A stretch of 36,742 nucleotides of DNA from Betaproteobacteria bacterium (lineage in GTDB: Bacteria > Pseudomonadota > Gammaproteobacteria > Burkholderiales > SG8-41). Below, piece after piece: positions 25,119 through 34,280 of the stretch (its first letter is position 1; each line of letters starts with the position of its first letter). The translations under genes were made by a program, and so were the position numbers. Under the pieces are notes generated by a model that had not been told where the DNA came from, made no database searches, and worked only from the letters and a program-made list of their open reading frames with translations. The stretch spans positions 1 through 36,742 of the forward strand of contig JACQGO010000333.1 of NCBI GenBank assembly GCA_016199485.1, in the 5' to 3' direction.

Positions 25119-26096
25119 ATGAGGCTAATGCGCGCTGCTTTGATTTGCACGGCGGTTTCCCTGCTCGTTGCCCCCGGCGCGGGAATCGCGCAGGGCGAGC
25201 GTTATCCGAGCAAGCCGATACGCTTCGTGTTGCCGTTCCCGGCGGGGGGCGCCACCGACCTGGTCGGCCGCACGGTAGCGGAAAAGCTGCAGGAGGGGCT
25301 CAGGCACCCGGTAGTGCTGGATTTTCGCCCCGGCGCCGGCGGTAACCTCGGAACGTCGATCGTGGCGAAGTCTGCGCCCGACGGCTACACGCTGCTCCTG
25401 TGCTCGCCGACGCTCGCGATCAGCCCGAGCATCTACAAGAACCCGGGCTACGACCCGCTGCGCGATCTTGCCCCGATTTCTCTGGCGGCAACGATACCGA
25501 CGCTCGTGGTGGTGCATCCCTCGGTGCCGGTGCGCACGGTGCGCGACCTGATCCAGCTCGCCCGCAAGAGCCCGGGCAAGCTCAACTTCGGCTCGGGCGG
25601 CGTCGGCTCCTCGAATCACCTCGCGGGCGAGCTGTTCAAGTCGCTCGCCAAGGTCAACATCGTGCACGTCCCCTACAAGGGCACCAGCATGGCCATGTTC
25701 GCGCTGATCACCGGCGAGACCGACATGGTGACGATCAGCCCGCCCGCGGCGCTGCCCCTGTTGCGGGAGGGCAAGCTCAGGGCGATCGCGGTACTGCGCA
25801 AGGAGCGCATCGCGGCGCTGCCGGAGGTCCCGACTTCGGCGGAGTCGGGATTGCCCGGGTGGGAGGTCAACACCTGGTACGGCGTATTGACCGTAGCGGG
25901 CACACCGCGCGAGATCATCGCCCAGCTCAACGCCGAGATCGTGAAGGGCCTCGGTTCATCCGACGCACGCAAACGCCTCGCGGTGGCCGGCGCCGAACCG
26001 CGCCCGTCCACGCCCGCCGAGTTCACCGCGTTTCTCAAGTCCGAGATGGAACGCCTGGGAAGGATCGTCCGCGATGCGGGCATCCGGGTGGAGTGA
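25119..26096 (+). CDS. Bug/TctC substrate-binding protein
   Basis: ERYPSKPIRFVLPFPAGGATDLVGRTVAEKLQEGLRHPVVLDFRPGAGGNLGTSIVAKSAPDGYTLL. Confidence 0.94.
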   Translation: MRLMRAALICTAVSLLVAPGAGIAQGERYPSKPIRFVLPFPAGGATDLVGRTVAEKLQEGLRHPVVLDFRPGAGGNLGTSIVAKSAPDGYTLLLCSPTLAISPSIYKNPGYDPLRDLAPISLAATIPTLVVVHPSVPVRTVRDLIQLARKSPGKLNFGSGGVGSSNHLAGELFKSLAKVNIVHVPYKGTSMAMFALITGETDMVTISPPAALPLLREGKLRAIAVLRKERIAALPEVPTSAESGLPGWEVNTWYGVLTVAGTPREIIAQLNAEIVKGLGSSDARKRLAVAGAEPRPSTPAEFTAFLKSEMERLGRIVRDAGIRVE

Positions 26097-26107
26097 ACAC
26101 GTAAAGC

Positions 26108-27076
26108 TTACCGCGCCGGGGAGATCTTGCTGTCGCGCACGACCTTGCCCCAGAACTCCATTTCTTTCGCGATGTGCCGGGCAAACTCTTCCGGAGAAGA
26201 CGCGCGGACCGTCGCACCGACTTGCTGCAGGCGGTTTCGAACTTCCGGAAGGCCGAGCACCCGGCTCAACGCCGAGTGCATCTGGCGGAGGATCGGCTTC
26301 GGCACGCCGGACGGCGCGACGATGCCCCACCAGGAATGCACTTCGTAACCCGGGAATCCCTGCTCGGCTACCGTCGGGACGTCAGGCAACTGTGGCATGC
26401 GCGTCGCGGATGTCACCGCCAGCGCGCGCACCCGCTGGGCTTTCACGAAAGGCGAGACAAAGAAGAAAGTGCCCAATTGCATGGTAATCTGGCCCCCCAT
26501 CACATCGGTAATGACCTGGGCGGGACCCCGATACGCGACTTGCGTGATCCTGAAGCCGGCTCTGTGCTCGAGCAACACCATCGCCAGATGCCCCCGGCTG
26601 CCGACGCCGCTTGATCCCAGGGTGAGCTCGCCGGGTTTCGCCTTCGCAGCGGCGACGATGTCGCCCAGCGTCCGGTAGGGGGAGGCGAGGTTGACCACCA
26701 GCCCGTAGGGCGACGTCGCGAAGAGCATCACCGGAATGAAGTCCTTCAGCGTGTCGTAGGGAAGGCTTTTCTGCAGGCTCGGGTTCGTGGCGTGGCTGTC
26801 GAATATGACCAGATAGTTGTAGCCATCGGGCGTGGATTTGGCGGCGATCGCGCTGCCCACGACGCCGTTGCCGCCGCTGCGATTGTCGATGACGATCTGC
26901 TGGCCGAGGGCGCCCGACAGATGTTCGGCGATGATGCGAGCGATCTGGTCGGAAGATCCGCCTGCGGCGAACGCGGTGATGAAACGAACCGGTTTCGTCG
27001 GCCAGCTCTGGGCCGCCGCGGCCTGCGATGACAACAGCAGGCAGAAGGCAGCCGTCAACCACTTCTCATGCTTCAT
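26108..27076 (-). CDS. Bug/TctC substrate-binding protein (tandem paralog 1)
   Basis: QSWPTKPVRFITAFAAGGSSDQIARIIAEHLSGALGQQIVIDNRSGGNGVVG. Confidence 0.94.
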   Translation of the reverse strand: MKHEKWLTAAFCLLLSSQAAAAQSWPTKPVRFITAFAAGGSSDQIARIIAEHLSGALGQQIVIDNRSGGNGVVGSAIAAKSTPDGYNYLVIFDSHATNPSLQKSLPYDTLKDFIPVMLFATSPYGLVVNLASPYRTLGDIVAAAKAKPGELTLGSSGVGSRGHLAMVLLEHRAGFRITQVAYRGPAQVITDVMGGQITMQLGTFFFVSPFVKAQRVRALAVTSATRMPQLPDVPTVAEQGFPGYEVHSWWGIVAPSGVPKPILRQMHSALSRVLGLPEVRNRLQQVGATVRASSPEEFARHIAKEMEFWGKVVRDSKISPAR

Positions 27077-27095
27077 CGCGGTCCTCCTTCTCCGA

Positions 27096-28064
27096 TTACC
27101 GGGTCCCGGAAATCCTGGCGGCACGCACGACCTTGCCCCACAGCTCCATTTCGCGCGCGATATGTCTGGCAAACTCTTCCGGTGTAGACGCCCGGATCGT
27201 CATACCCAGTCGTTCGAGGTGAGCGCGCATTTCGGAGCGGGCGAGCACTCGGCTCAGTTCCGCATGCATGCGCCGCAGGATTCCATTCGGTACGCCGGCG
27301 GGCGCGAGGATACCCCACCACGAATAAAGTTCGTATCCTGGGAATCCCTGCTCGGCGACCGTTGGTACATCGGGCCACTGTTCCATGCGCATGGCGGATG
27401 TGACCGCGAGCGCCCGTACCCGCTGTGCCTTGACGAAAGGCGAGACAAAAAAGAAGGTGCCCATCTGCATCGTGATCTGGCCCCCAATCACTTCGGTCAT
27501 GACTTGCGCGGCGCTCCGATACGGCACCTGTGTGATTCTGAAGCCGGCTCTCTGTTCAAGCAACGCCATTCCCAGGTGCCCGCGGCTGCCGAAGCCGGCG
27601 GATCCCAGGGTCAACTCGCCGGGCCTGGACTTCGCGACGGTGATGATATCGCCGAGCGCCCGGTGAGGCGACGCCGGGTTCACCACCAAACCATACGGTG
27701 AGGTCGCAAAAAGCATGATCGGGGTAAAATCCTTCGCCGTGTCATACGGCAGGTTTTTTTGCAAGCTCGGATTGGTTACATGGCTGTCGAATACCAGCAG
27801 GTAGTTGTAGCCGTCGGGCGTGGACTTGGCGGCTATCGCCGTGCCGACTGCGCCATTGCTGCCGCTGCGGTTGTCGATGATGATTTGCTGACCGAGAGCA
27901 GCCGTGAGACGTTCGGCGATTGGCCGTGCGAGTTGATCAACAGATCCGCCCGGTGCAAACGGGTTGATGAAACGAATTGGTCTTGTGGGCCAGGTTTGGG
28001 CGGCGGCAGGCAGCGACAAAACCAGCACGCAGAAACCAGCCGCAAGCCACTTCATTAGTCTCAT
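27096..28064 (-). CDS. Bug/TctC substrate-binding protein (tandem paralog 2)
   Basis: QTWPTRPIRFINPFAPGGSVDQLARPIAERLTAALGQQIIIDNRSGSNGAVG; highly similar to the neighbour throughout. Confidence 0.94.
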   Translation of the reverse strand: MRLMKWLAAGFCVLVLSLPAAAQTWPTRPIRFINPFAPGGSVDQLARPIAERLTAALGQQIIIDNRSGSNGAVGTAIAAKSTPDGYNYLLVFDSHVTNPSLQKNLPYDTAKDFTPIMLFATSPYGLVVNPASPHRALGDIITVAKSRPGELTLGSAGFGSRGHLGMALLEQRAGFRITQVPYRSAAQVMTEVIGGQITMQMGTFFFVSPFVKAQRVRALAVTSAMRMEQWPDVPTVAEQGFPGYELYSWWGILAPAGVPNGILRRMHAELSRVLARSEMRAHLERLGMTIRASTPEEFARHIAREMELWGKVVRAARISGTR

Positions 28065-28156
28065 GTTAACCGTCCTCCTTCGGGGGCAAGTCACGTCAAG
28101 CTCGCTGAACCTAACATGCTGCCGGACGTCACGGGGAAGCGTCTATCCAGGCCGGG

Positions 28157-29170
28157 TCAGTCGATCTTGACGCCGACCCGCTTGACCACGGCCCCCCAGC
28201 GCACCATCTCCTCGCGCATGAACCGGCCGAACTGCTCGGGCGAGCCGCCCGCGATTTCCGCGCCCTGCGCGCCGAAGCGTTCCCGCATTTCGCGCGTGGC
28301 GAGGATGCGGTTAATCTCGACGTTCAGCCTCAGGACGATGTCCCGGGGCGTGCGCGCGGGCGCGAGGAATCCGTACCAGGGGGAGCCCTCGATCCCCTTG
28401 TACCCGAGCTCCTCGAACGTCGGCAGTTGTGGGAACAGCGGATTGCGCTTGGCGCTCGCCGCCGCGAGCGGCCGGAACCGTCCCGCATTGATATGCCCGA
28501 GCAGCGACACGCCGCTGCCGAACAACACCTGTACTTGCCCCGCCACGAGATCCACCACCGCCGGCCCGCTGCCCTTGTAAGGCACGTGCAGCAGATCGAC
28601 TCCGACAGCGGACTTGAATATCTCGCCGAGCAGATGCGGCGCGGTGCCGTTACCTGCGGATGCAAACCGCAGTTCGCCAGGCCTTGCCTTTGCCATCGCA
28701 ATCAGGTCCTTCACGGAAGCGGCCGGGACGTCCCGGTTGACCACCATGATGAGCGGGATCGAGGTGATGTGAATGATCGGGATGAAGTCCTTCACCGGGT
28801 CATAAGGCAGTTTCGAATACAGATGCACGCCGATACCATGCGTGGTGATCGAAGCCTGCAGGATCGTGTATCCGTCGGGCGTGGCCCTGGCCGCAATGTC
28901 AGTGCCGATAATGCCGCTCGCACCGGGCCGGTTGTCGATCACTACCGTACTGCCGAGCGCCTCGCCCAGACGCGGCCCAACGGTCCGCGCAGTGAAATCC
29001 GCTCCCGCGCCCGGAGGCACAGTCACAATGACGCGAATCGGCCGCACGGGGTATGCAACGGCGCCCGCAACAACCCAAGCCTCGCTAAATTCGGGGGTAA
29101 TAATCAGGCCCCCGACTGCAAGCACATGAATGAGCGGTAGGATCCTGAAAGCTCGCAACTGATACTTCAC
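28157..29170 (-). CDS. Bug/TctC substrate-binding protein
   Basis: AYPVRPIRVIVTVPPGAGADFTARTVGPRLGEALGSTVVIDNRPGASGIIGTDIAARATPDGYTIL. Confidence 0.94.
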   Translation of the reverse strand: MKYQLRAFRILPLIHVLAVGGLIITPEFSEAWVVAGAVAYPVRPIRVIVTVPPGAGADFTARTVGPRLGEALGSTVVIDNRPGASGIIGTDIAARATPDGYTILQASITTHGIGVHLYSKLPYDPVKDFIPIIHITSIPLIMVVNRDVPAASVKDLIAMAKARPGELRFASAGNGTAPHLLGEIFKSAVGVDLLHVPYKGSGPAVVDLVAGQVQVLFGSGVSLLGHINAGRFRPLAAASAKRNPLFPQLPTFEELGYKGIEGSPWYGFLAPARTPRDIVLRLNVEINRILATREMRERFGAQGAEIAGGSPEQFGRFMREEMVRWGAVVKRVGVKID

Positions 29171-29328
29171 GGCATTTAATCCGGCCTCAAGTCTTGAATA
29201 AGGAACTCCTCATCTCGACTTTCCTGCTCCGCGCGCAAGTGCAAAGCAAGACAAGGCTGGACGAGCATCGGGTAAGATTAAAATCTAGCATATTTCTGTT
29301 AGCTTCGGTAATAGCACAGAACATCGGT

Positions 29329-29477
29329 AGTGGGTCAGTATGGCCGCAGCGACCAGTGCGGCGGCGCGCGTCGCGGGTAAGCCGTCAAGCGAAGTCTTGT
29401 GTTGACGAGCGCCGACGGCTTGGGTACCCGCAGCGTGCCGTTTGCCGCACCGGGAGCAAAGCCAAACTGACCCACTG
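29329..29477. repeat. ~148-bp palindromic MITE-like element
   Basis: Ends AGTGGGTCAGTATGGC (29329-29344) and GCCAAACTGACCCACT (29461-29476), plus internal complementary GCGGGTAAGCCGTC / GACGGCTTGGGTACCCGC. Confidence 0.65.
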
Positions 29478-29503
29478 CCGCGAGGGGACCCGGTGCACGT
29501 GGA

Positions 29504-30478
29504 TCAGCGGCCGGACAGCGCCTCGGGGTTGACGAGCTTCGAAGGGGCGCCTTTCGCGAACGCTGCGACCTGGTCGAACGCTTCGCCGAAATACAGTTCC
29601 ATCGTGCGCTTTTCGAGCCACGCGCTGTGCGGCGTGCACATTGCGTTGTCCATCGCGAGCAGGGGATGGTCGCCGTTCAGCACCGGTTCTTCCTCGTAGA
29701 CATCCACGGCGGCGGCTCCGGGACGGCCCCGCTCGAGCGCTTCCGCCAACGCGCCCGGGACGATCAGCTCGGCGCGCGCGGTGTTGACAAGGAGCGCGTC
29801 CGGTTTCATGCGCGCGAGATCTACCGCGGTGACGACGCCGCGCGTCGCGTCGCTCAGCCGCACGTGCAGGCTCAGCACGTCGGACTGCGCGAATAACTCC
29901 GCCCTGCCCGACGCGATGTCGTAGCCGGCAGCGCGGGCGCGCTCGAGCGAACGCTCGCGGCCCCACACCAGCACGCGCATGCCGAAGCTCCTGCCAATGC
30001 CGGCGACGAGGCTTCCGATCGTGCCGCAGCCGAAGACTCCGAGCGTGCGGCCGTGCAGCCCCACGCTGAACGTGCCGCGCCAGCGGCCTTCGCGCATGAG
30101 CCGTGTTTCCTCAGGAATGCGGCGCAGCGTCGCGAGCACGAGCGCCCAGGTGTGCTCGGCGACGGTATGCGGCGAGGAGTGTGAGCCGGCGATGACCGCG
30201 ATGCCGCGCTCGGTGCACGCGCTGACGTCGATGTGGTTCACGCTGCGCCCGGTCTGCGCGATGAGCTTCAGGCGCGGCAGCCGCGCGATCAACTCGCGCG
30301 TGAAGCGGGTGCGCTCGCGGATCGGCACGATGACCTCGGCTTCCTGCAGCCGCCCGGCGAGCGCGGCGGTATCCCGGATCGGCTCGCGCAGCACGCGCAC
30401 GTCGTGGCCGGCGAGCCGGGAAAAGCAGTCGAGCCGCGGCACGAGCCCCTGGTAGTCGTCGGGAATCGCGATGATCAT
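29504..30478 (-). CDS. D-2-hydroxyacid dehydrogenase family protein
   Basis: RTLGVFGCGTIGSLVAGIGRSFGMRVLVWGR; TARAELIVPGALAEALERGRPGAAAVDVYEEEPV. Confidence 0.93.
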   Translation of the reverse strand: MIIAIPDDYQGLVPRLDCFSRLAGHDVRVLREPIRDTAALAGRLQEAEVIVPIRERTRFTRELIARLPRLKLIAQTGRSVNHIDVSACTERGIAVIAGSHSSPHTVAEHTWALVLATLRRIPEETRLMREGRWRGTFSVGLHGRTLGVFGCGTIGSLVAGIGRSFGMRVLVWGRERSLERARAAGYDIASGRAELFAQSDVLSLHVRLSDATRGVVTAVDLARMKPDALLVNTARAELIVPGALAEALERGRPGAAAVDVYEEEPVLNGDHPLLAMDNAMCTPHSAWLEKRTMELYFGEAFDQVAAFAKGAPSKLVNPEALSGR

Positions 30479-30618
30479 GATGCGCGACGGAGATAAGCGA
30501 TGAATCAGTTCAGAGGGCTTCCAGGCGCTGCCAAGTGTAGCAGAGCGTGCGCGGTGGATCGAACTACCCGGCAGAACCGCGGCCACGGGCCGCGATGACG
30601 AGGGACGCCGGTGCGGGG

Positions 30619-30648
30619 CAAAAAAAATCCGCGCGGGCAGCGCGGATC
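30619..30648 (-). terminator. Rho-independent terminator downstream of the glycine-zipper gene
   Basis: Minus strand ATCCGCGC-TGCCC-GCGCGGAT followed by an unbroken T-tract. Confidence 0.85.
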
Positions 30649-30739
30649 AAGAGAGGATCGGGGCGCGGCGACGGTCCTGAGGAGGATCGGGTTACGTAAG
30701 GGGAGTTGCCGCCGCGCCCCGAATGAGCAGATTCCGTAG

Positions 30740-31246
30740 TCAGCGGCAGGCCGGGTTGGGTGTCGCGCCCATGTTCCCACCGAGTATCGAGCCCGCCGCC
30801 GCGCCGAGCGCGGTCGCGGCGTCGCGCCCGCGGCCGCCCCCGACCTGTGCGCCGAGCAGCCCGCCCGCGAGCGCGCCGACGAAGTGCCCGGCGTTGAGAT
30901 CGGGCTGGCACGGGTCCGCAGCTCTGCCTACCCCGTAGGCTCCGGCGGCTGCACCCACCGCCGCTGCGGCGGTTCGTCCGCTGCCCTGGCCGACCTGGGC
31001 GCCGAGCAGGCCGCCGGCGATCGCGCCGGCGACCTGCGCCGGCAGCACGTTGCCGCGCTGCGCGGGGGCGTATCCACCGCCGGCTGCACCGTAATTCGCA
31101 GCGGGGTAGGCGGCGTAGCCTCCGCGATACCCGTTGTTGTATCCATAGCCGCGGTCGTAAGATCCCGCGCCGTAGTAACCAGGCGTCGCGCACCCCGCCG
31201 CGGCGAGAACCATCGTCACCGCCAGAACCAGTCGCGTTCGTTTCAT
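30740..31246 (-). CDS. Glycine-zipper 2TM-domain lipoprotein
   Basis: MKRTRLVLAVTMVLAAAGCATPGYYG lipobox; repeated GAIAGGLLGAQVGQGSGRTAAAAVGAAAGAY glycine zippers. Confidence 0.85.
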   Translation of the reverse strand: MKRTRLVLAVTMVLAAAGCATPGYYGAGSYDRGYGYNNGYRGGYAAYPAANYGAAGGGYAPAQRGNVLPAQVAGAIAGGLLGAQVGQGSGRTAAAAVGAAAGAYGVGRAADPCQPDLNAGHFVGALAGGLLGAQVGGGRGRDAATALGAAAGSILGGNMGATPNPACR

Positions 31247-31394
31247 TTTCCCGCTCCTCTCGTGGTTGATCACCCGTCCGGTCGCACGCTGCGGCCGGAT
31301 TCAGTGTGTTCAACGGGGGAGACGGGGCGCTGTTTACCGGCGTCAGGTAACAAACTGCGCTTTTTTGTTACAAAGTATTTCCGCGGACAGCGCT

Positions 31395-32369
31395 TCAATC
31401 GACGCGTGTACCGGACGCCTCGATCACCTTCGCCCACTTCCTGATTTCCGCCTTGATGTAGTCGGCGAAGCGCTCGGGCGTGCTGCCGACCAGTTCGAAG
31501 CCCTGGCCCGCGAGCTTCTCCTTTACCTCGGGCAGCCGCAGGATGCGGAGCAGCTCGCGATTGTGCCGCGTGACGATCGTCTTCGGTGCACCGGCCGGGA
31601 CGAGCATGCCGATCCAGTTGTTGACCTCGTAGCCCGGCACGCCGGCTTCCGCAATGGTCGGCACCTCGGGCAGCGCGGTGGCGCGCTTGTCGTCGGTGAC
31701 CGCGAGGACGCGCATCCTGCCCGCCTTGATGTGCGACATCGAGGTCGGCAGCCCCACCAGCGCGAGGTTGACCTGCCCGGCAATGAGATCGATCACCGCC
31801 GGCCCCCCGCCCTTGTACGGCACGTGCGTCAACTTCGTGCCGGTCATCATCTTGAACAGCTCTCCGGCGAGATGCCCGACGCCCCCGGTGCCCGAGGAAG
31901 CGAACGTCAGTTGCCCGGGCCTGGCCTTTGCGAGCTCGATCAGCTCCTTCACCGATTTGGCGGTTACCGAAGGATGCGCGGCAAGCACGGTCGGCTGCGA
32001 AGCGAGCAAAGACACTGTTGCAAAATGCTTGACCGGGTCGTACGGCAGTTTCTTGCGCAGCCCGGGGTTGATCGCGAAAGCGATGTTGACGAGCAGTATC
32101 GTGTAGCCATCGGCGGCCGCGCGCGCCGCGATCTCGGTCCCGATCACGGTGCCGGCGCCGCCGCGGTTGTCGACTACGACCTGCTGGCCCCACGCCTCCG
32201 TGATTTTCTGCGCGAGGATGCGCCCCATGATGTCGGTGCTGCCGCCCGGCGCGAACGGCACGATGAGCCGTATCGGCTTGTCGGGATAGGCGTCGGCGCC
32301 CGATGTGGCGGCACCAGCCGAATGAATGCCGCACGAGAGCACGAGCACGGCTGCAAGGTTCCATTTCAT
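31395..32369 (-). CDS. Bug/TctC substrate-binding protein
   Basis: DAYPDKPIRLIVPFAPGGSTDIMGRILAQKITEAWGQQVVVDNRGGAGTVIGTEIAARAAADGYTILL. Confidence 0.95.
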   Translation of the reverse strand: MKWNLAAVLVLSCGIHSAGAATSGADAYPDKPIRLIVPFAPGGSTDIMGRILAQKITEAWGQQVVVDNRGGAGTVIGTEIAARAAADGYTILLVNIAFAINPGLRKKLPYDPVKHFATVSLLASQPTVLAAHPSVTAKSVKELIELAKARPGQLTFASSGTGGVGHLAGELFKMMTGTKLTHVPYKGGGPAVIDLIAGQVNLALVGLPTSMSHIKAGRMRVLAVTDDKRATALPEVPTIAEAGVPGYEVNNWIGMLVPAGAPKTIVTRHNRELLRILRLPEVKEKLAGQGFELVGSTPERFADYIKAEIRKWAKVIEASGTRVD

Positions 32370-32471
32370 TGTGCACCTCCTCCGTATGTAATCCGGCGAG
32401 CGCGGCTCCATTAAGACATCATCCGGCGTTCTGTGTCAAAATTTCGCAACTGTTTACCGGGAGGGACGGGC

Positions 32472-33245
32472 ATGGAACTCGGGCTGCGCGGCAAGGTCGT
32501 CGCCATCACCGGCGGCAGCGAAGGGATAGGCGCGGCGACCGCGAGGCGCTTCGCGCGCGAGGAAGCGAAGGTTGCGATCTGCGCGCGGCGGCCCGACGTG
32601 TTGAACGCGTTCGCCGGGGAGCTCAGGCACGGCGGCGCCGAAGTGCTGCCCGTGGTCGCGGACGCTGCCAGGGGCGAGGACATGAGCCGCTTCATCGAGG
32701 CCACAGTCGCGCACTTCGGGCGCATCGACGTCGTGGTCAACAACGCGGGCGGCACCGGGCAGGATCCATTCGACAAGGTTGACGACGCTGCCTGGCAGCG
32801 CGATCTCGATATCAAATTGATGGCGCAGGTCCGCACCGCGCGCGCAGCGGTGCCGTACATGAAGAAGCAGGGCGGCGGACGCATCATCAACATCAATATG
32901 GTCGGCGCCAAGCAGCCGTTTGCCGGCTCGTTTCCGACCACGGTGAGCCGCGCCGCGGGGCTGGCGCTCACCAAGGCGCTGTCGAAAGAGCTCGCCGCGT
33001 TCAACATCCTGGTGAACGCCGTCGCGGTGGGCAAGATCAAGTCGAAGCAGCAGGAGCGCCGGGCCGCCCGGGCGGGCGTCCCGGTGGCGCAGCACTACGA
33101 GCAGACTGGCAGGACGATACCGCTGGGGCGCGTGGGCGAAGCGGAGGAGGTGGCGGAGGTGATCGCGTTTCTCGCCTCGGACGCCGCGAGCTACGTGACG
33201 GGCAGTTGCATCAACGTCGACGGCGGGCTGTCGGGCGTGCTGTAA
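32472..33245 (+). CDS. SDR-family oxidoreductase
   Basis: GKVVAITGGSEGIGAATARRFA; VVNNAGG; YVTGSCINVDGGLSGVL. Confidence 0.94.
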   Translation: MELGLRGKVVAITGGSEGIGAATARRFAREEAKVAICARRPDVLNAFAGELRHGGAEVLPVVADAARGEDMSRFIEATVAHFGRIDVVVNNAGGTGQDPFDKVDDAAWQRDLDIKLMAQVRTARAAVPYMKKQGGGRIININMVGAKQPFAGSFPTTVSRAAGLALTKALSKELAAFNILVNAVAVGKIKSKQQERRAARAGVPVAQHYEQTGRTIPLGRVGEAEEVAEVIAFLASDAASYVTGSCINVDGGLSGVL

Positions 33246-33263
33246 AGAGATTCCGCTGCGCGA

Positions 33264-33575
33264 TTGCCCGAATCCGCACCCCAGCGCTCGCGCGTAAGAC
33301 CCGCCGCCGGGCTGCTGGTGGCTGTCGCCGTGCTGTCGGTGATCGGCCCATGGCTCGCCCCGCTCGCGCCGGATCCCACGCTGCTCGCGATGACCTGTCT
33401 CATGGCGTGGGGCGTCGGCCTTCCAGGGTGCCCGATGTCGGGCACTGTGATCGCGATGAATGCGCGCTACGGGGTCCCGATGAGGGACCTGCTCGGGCAC
33501 AACCGCGTCTTCGCCTTGAGCAGGCTGGTACCGTGCGCGGCGGTACTCAATGTCTACGCGGCGTTCGCGTTGTGA
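33264..33575 (+). CDS. Small putative membrane protein, possibly a permease remnant
   Basis: Hydrophobic AAGLLVAVAVLSVIGPWLAPLAPDPTLLAMTCLMAWGVGLPGCPMSGTVIAMNARYG. Confidence 0.4.
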   Translation: MPESAPQRSRVRPAAGLLVAVAVLSVIGPWLAPLAPDPTLLAMTCLMAWGVGLPGCPMSGTVIAMNARYGVPMRDLLGHNRVFALSRLVPCAAVLNVYAAFAL

Positions 33576-33599
33576 GCCTCAGCGCAGTATCCGGGCTTT

Positions 33600-34037
33600 T
33601 TACCTGAGTTGCACCAGCCGCACCAGCGGCTGCGGGCTCGCCGCGGCGTTTTCCAGCGCGATCGTACGCGAGACCGCGCGTTCGATGATCGCCTTCGCGA
33701 GCGCTGCAAGGCGCGAGCGGCTGGCCGCGCCGTAGAGCGTGGCGAGCCGCTCGCCGCCACGCCAGTAGATCTTGATCGTCGCTCCGCTCACAACAGCGGG
33801 ATAATCGGTATCGACGACGATGAGCGTCAGCGTGTAGTCGCCGAGCGGGTCTCGCACCACGTCCGCCACTGCCACTTGCGCGCCGGCAGCGCGCAACTCC
33901 TCGACCATCCCGATGAGATCTTCGACCGCGTGTTCGGGCTCGTGGAATTGTTTTTTCGGCAGTTTCTTTATTCCCAATGAGGCGGCGATGCGGGCGTTTT
34001 CGAGTTCTTTCCTGTAGATGTCGCCGAGGCTGGTCAT
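33600..34037 (-). CDS. Hypothetical protein
   Basis: MTSLGDIYRKELENARIAASLGIKKLPKKQFHEPEHAVEDLIGMVEELRAAGAQVAVADV...; plausible coding composition, no family recognised. Confidence 0.5.
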   Translation of the reverse strand: MTSLGDIYRKELENARIAASLGIKKLPKKQFHEPEHAVEDLIGMVEELRAAGAQVAVADVVRDPLGDYTLTLIVVDTDYPAVVSGATIKIYWRGGERLATLYGAASRSRLAALAKAIIERAVSRTIALENAAASPQPLVRLVQLR

Positions 34038-34280
34038 GGGTTCTCCTCCCTGGATTGCGGGCTGCCCGGCAAGCACGAGCAACCAGCGTTCCAGCGTGAT
34101 TGAAGGCGCTGAAATTCAGTCTGTTACAACCGGAACATGAAGTTATTTCGAAAAAGGAAATGTCGGGTGTGAGCGACAGCGAGCACCCCACGCGACGCAA
34201 CCCGTTGAGTATCAAGCGATATTACATGTCGCCGCGGGGTGACGGCTGATACGGGAGAACGTCGCCCCGGTCGCCTCCTG

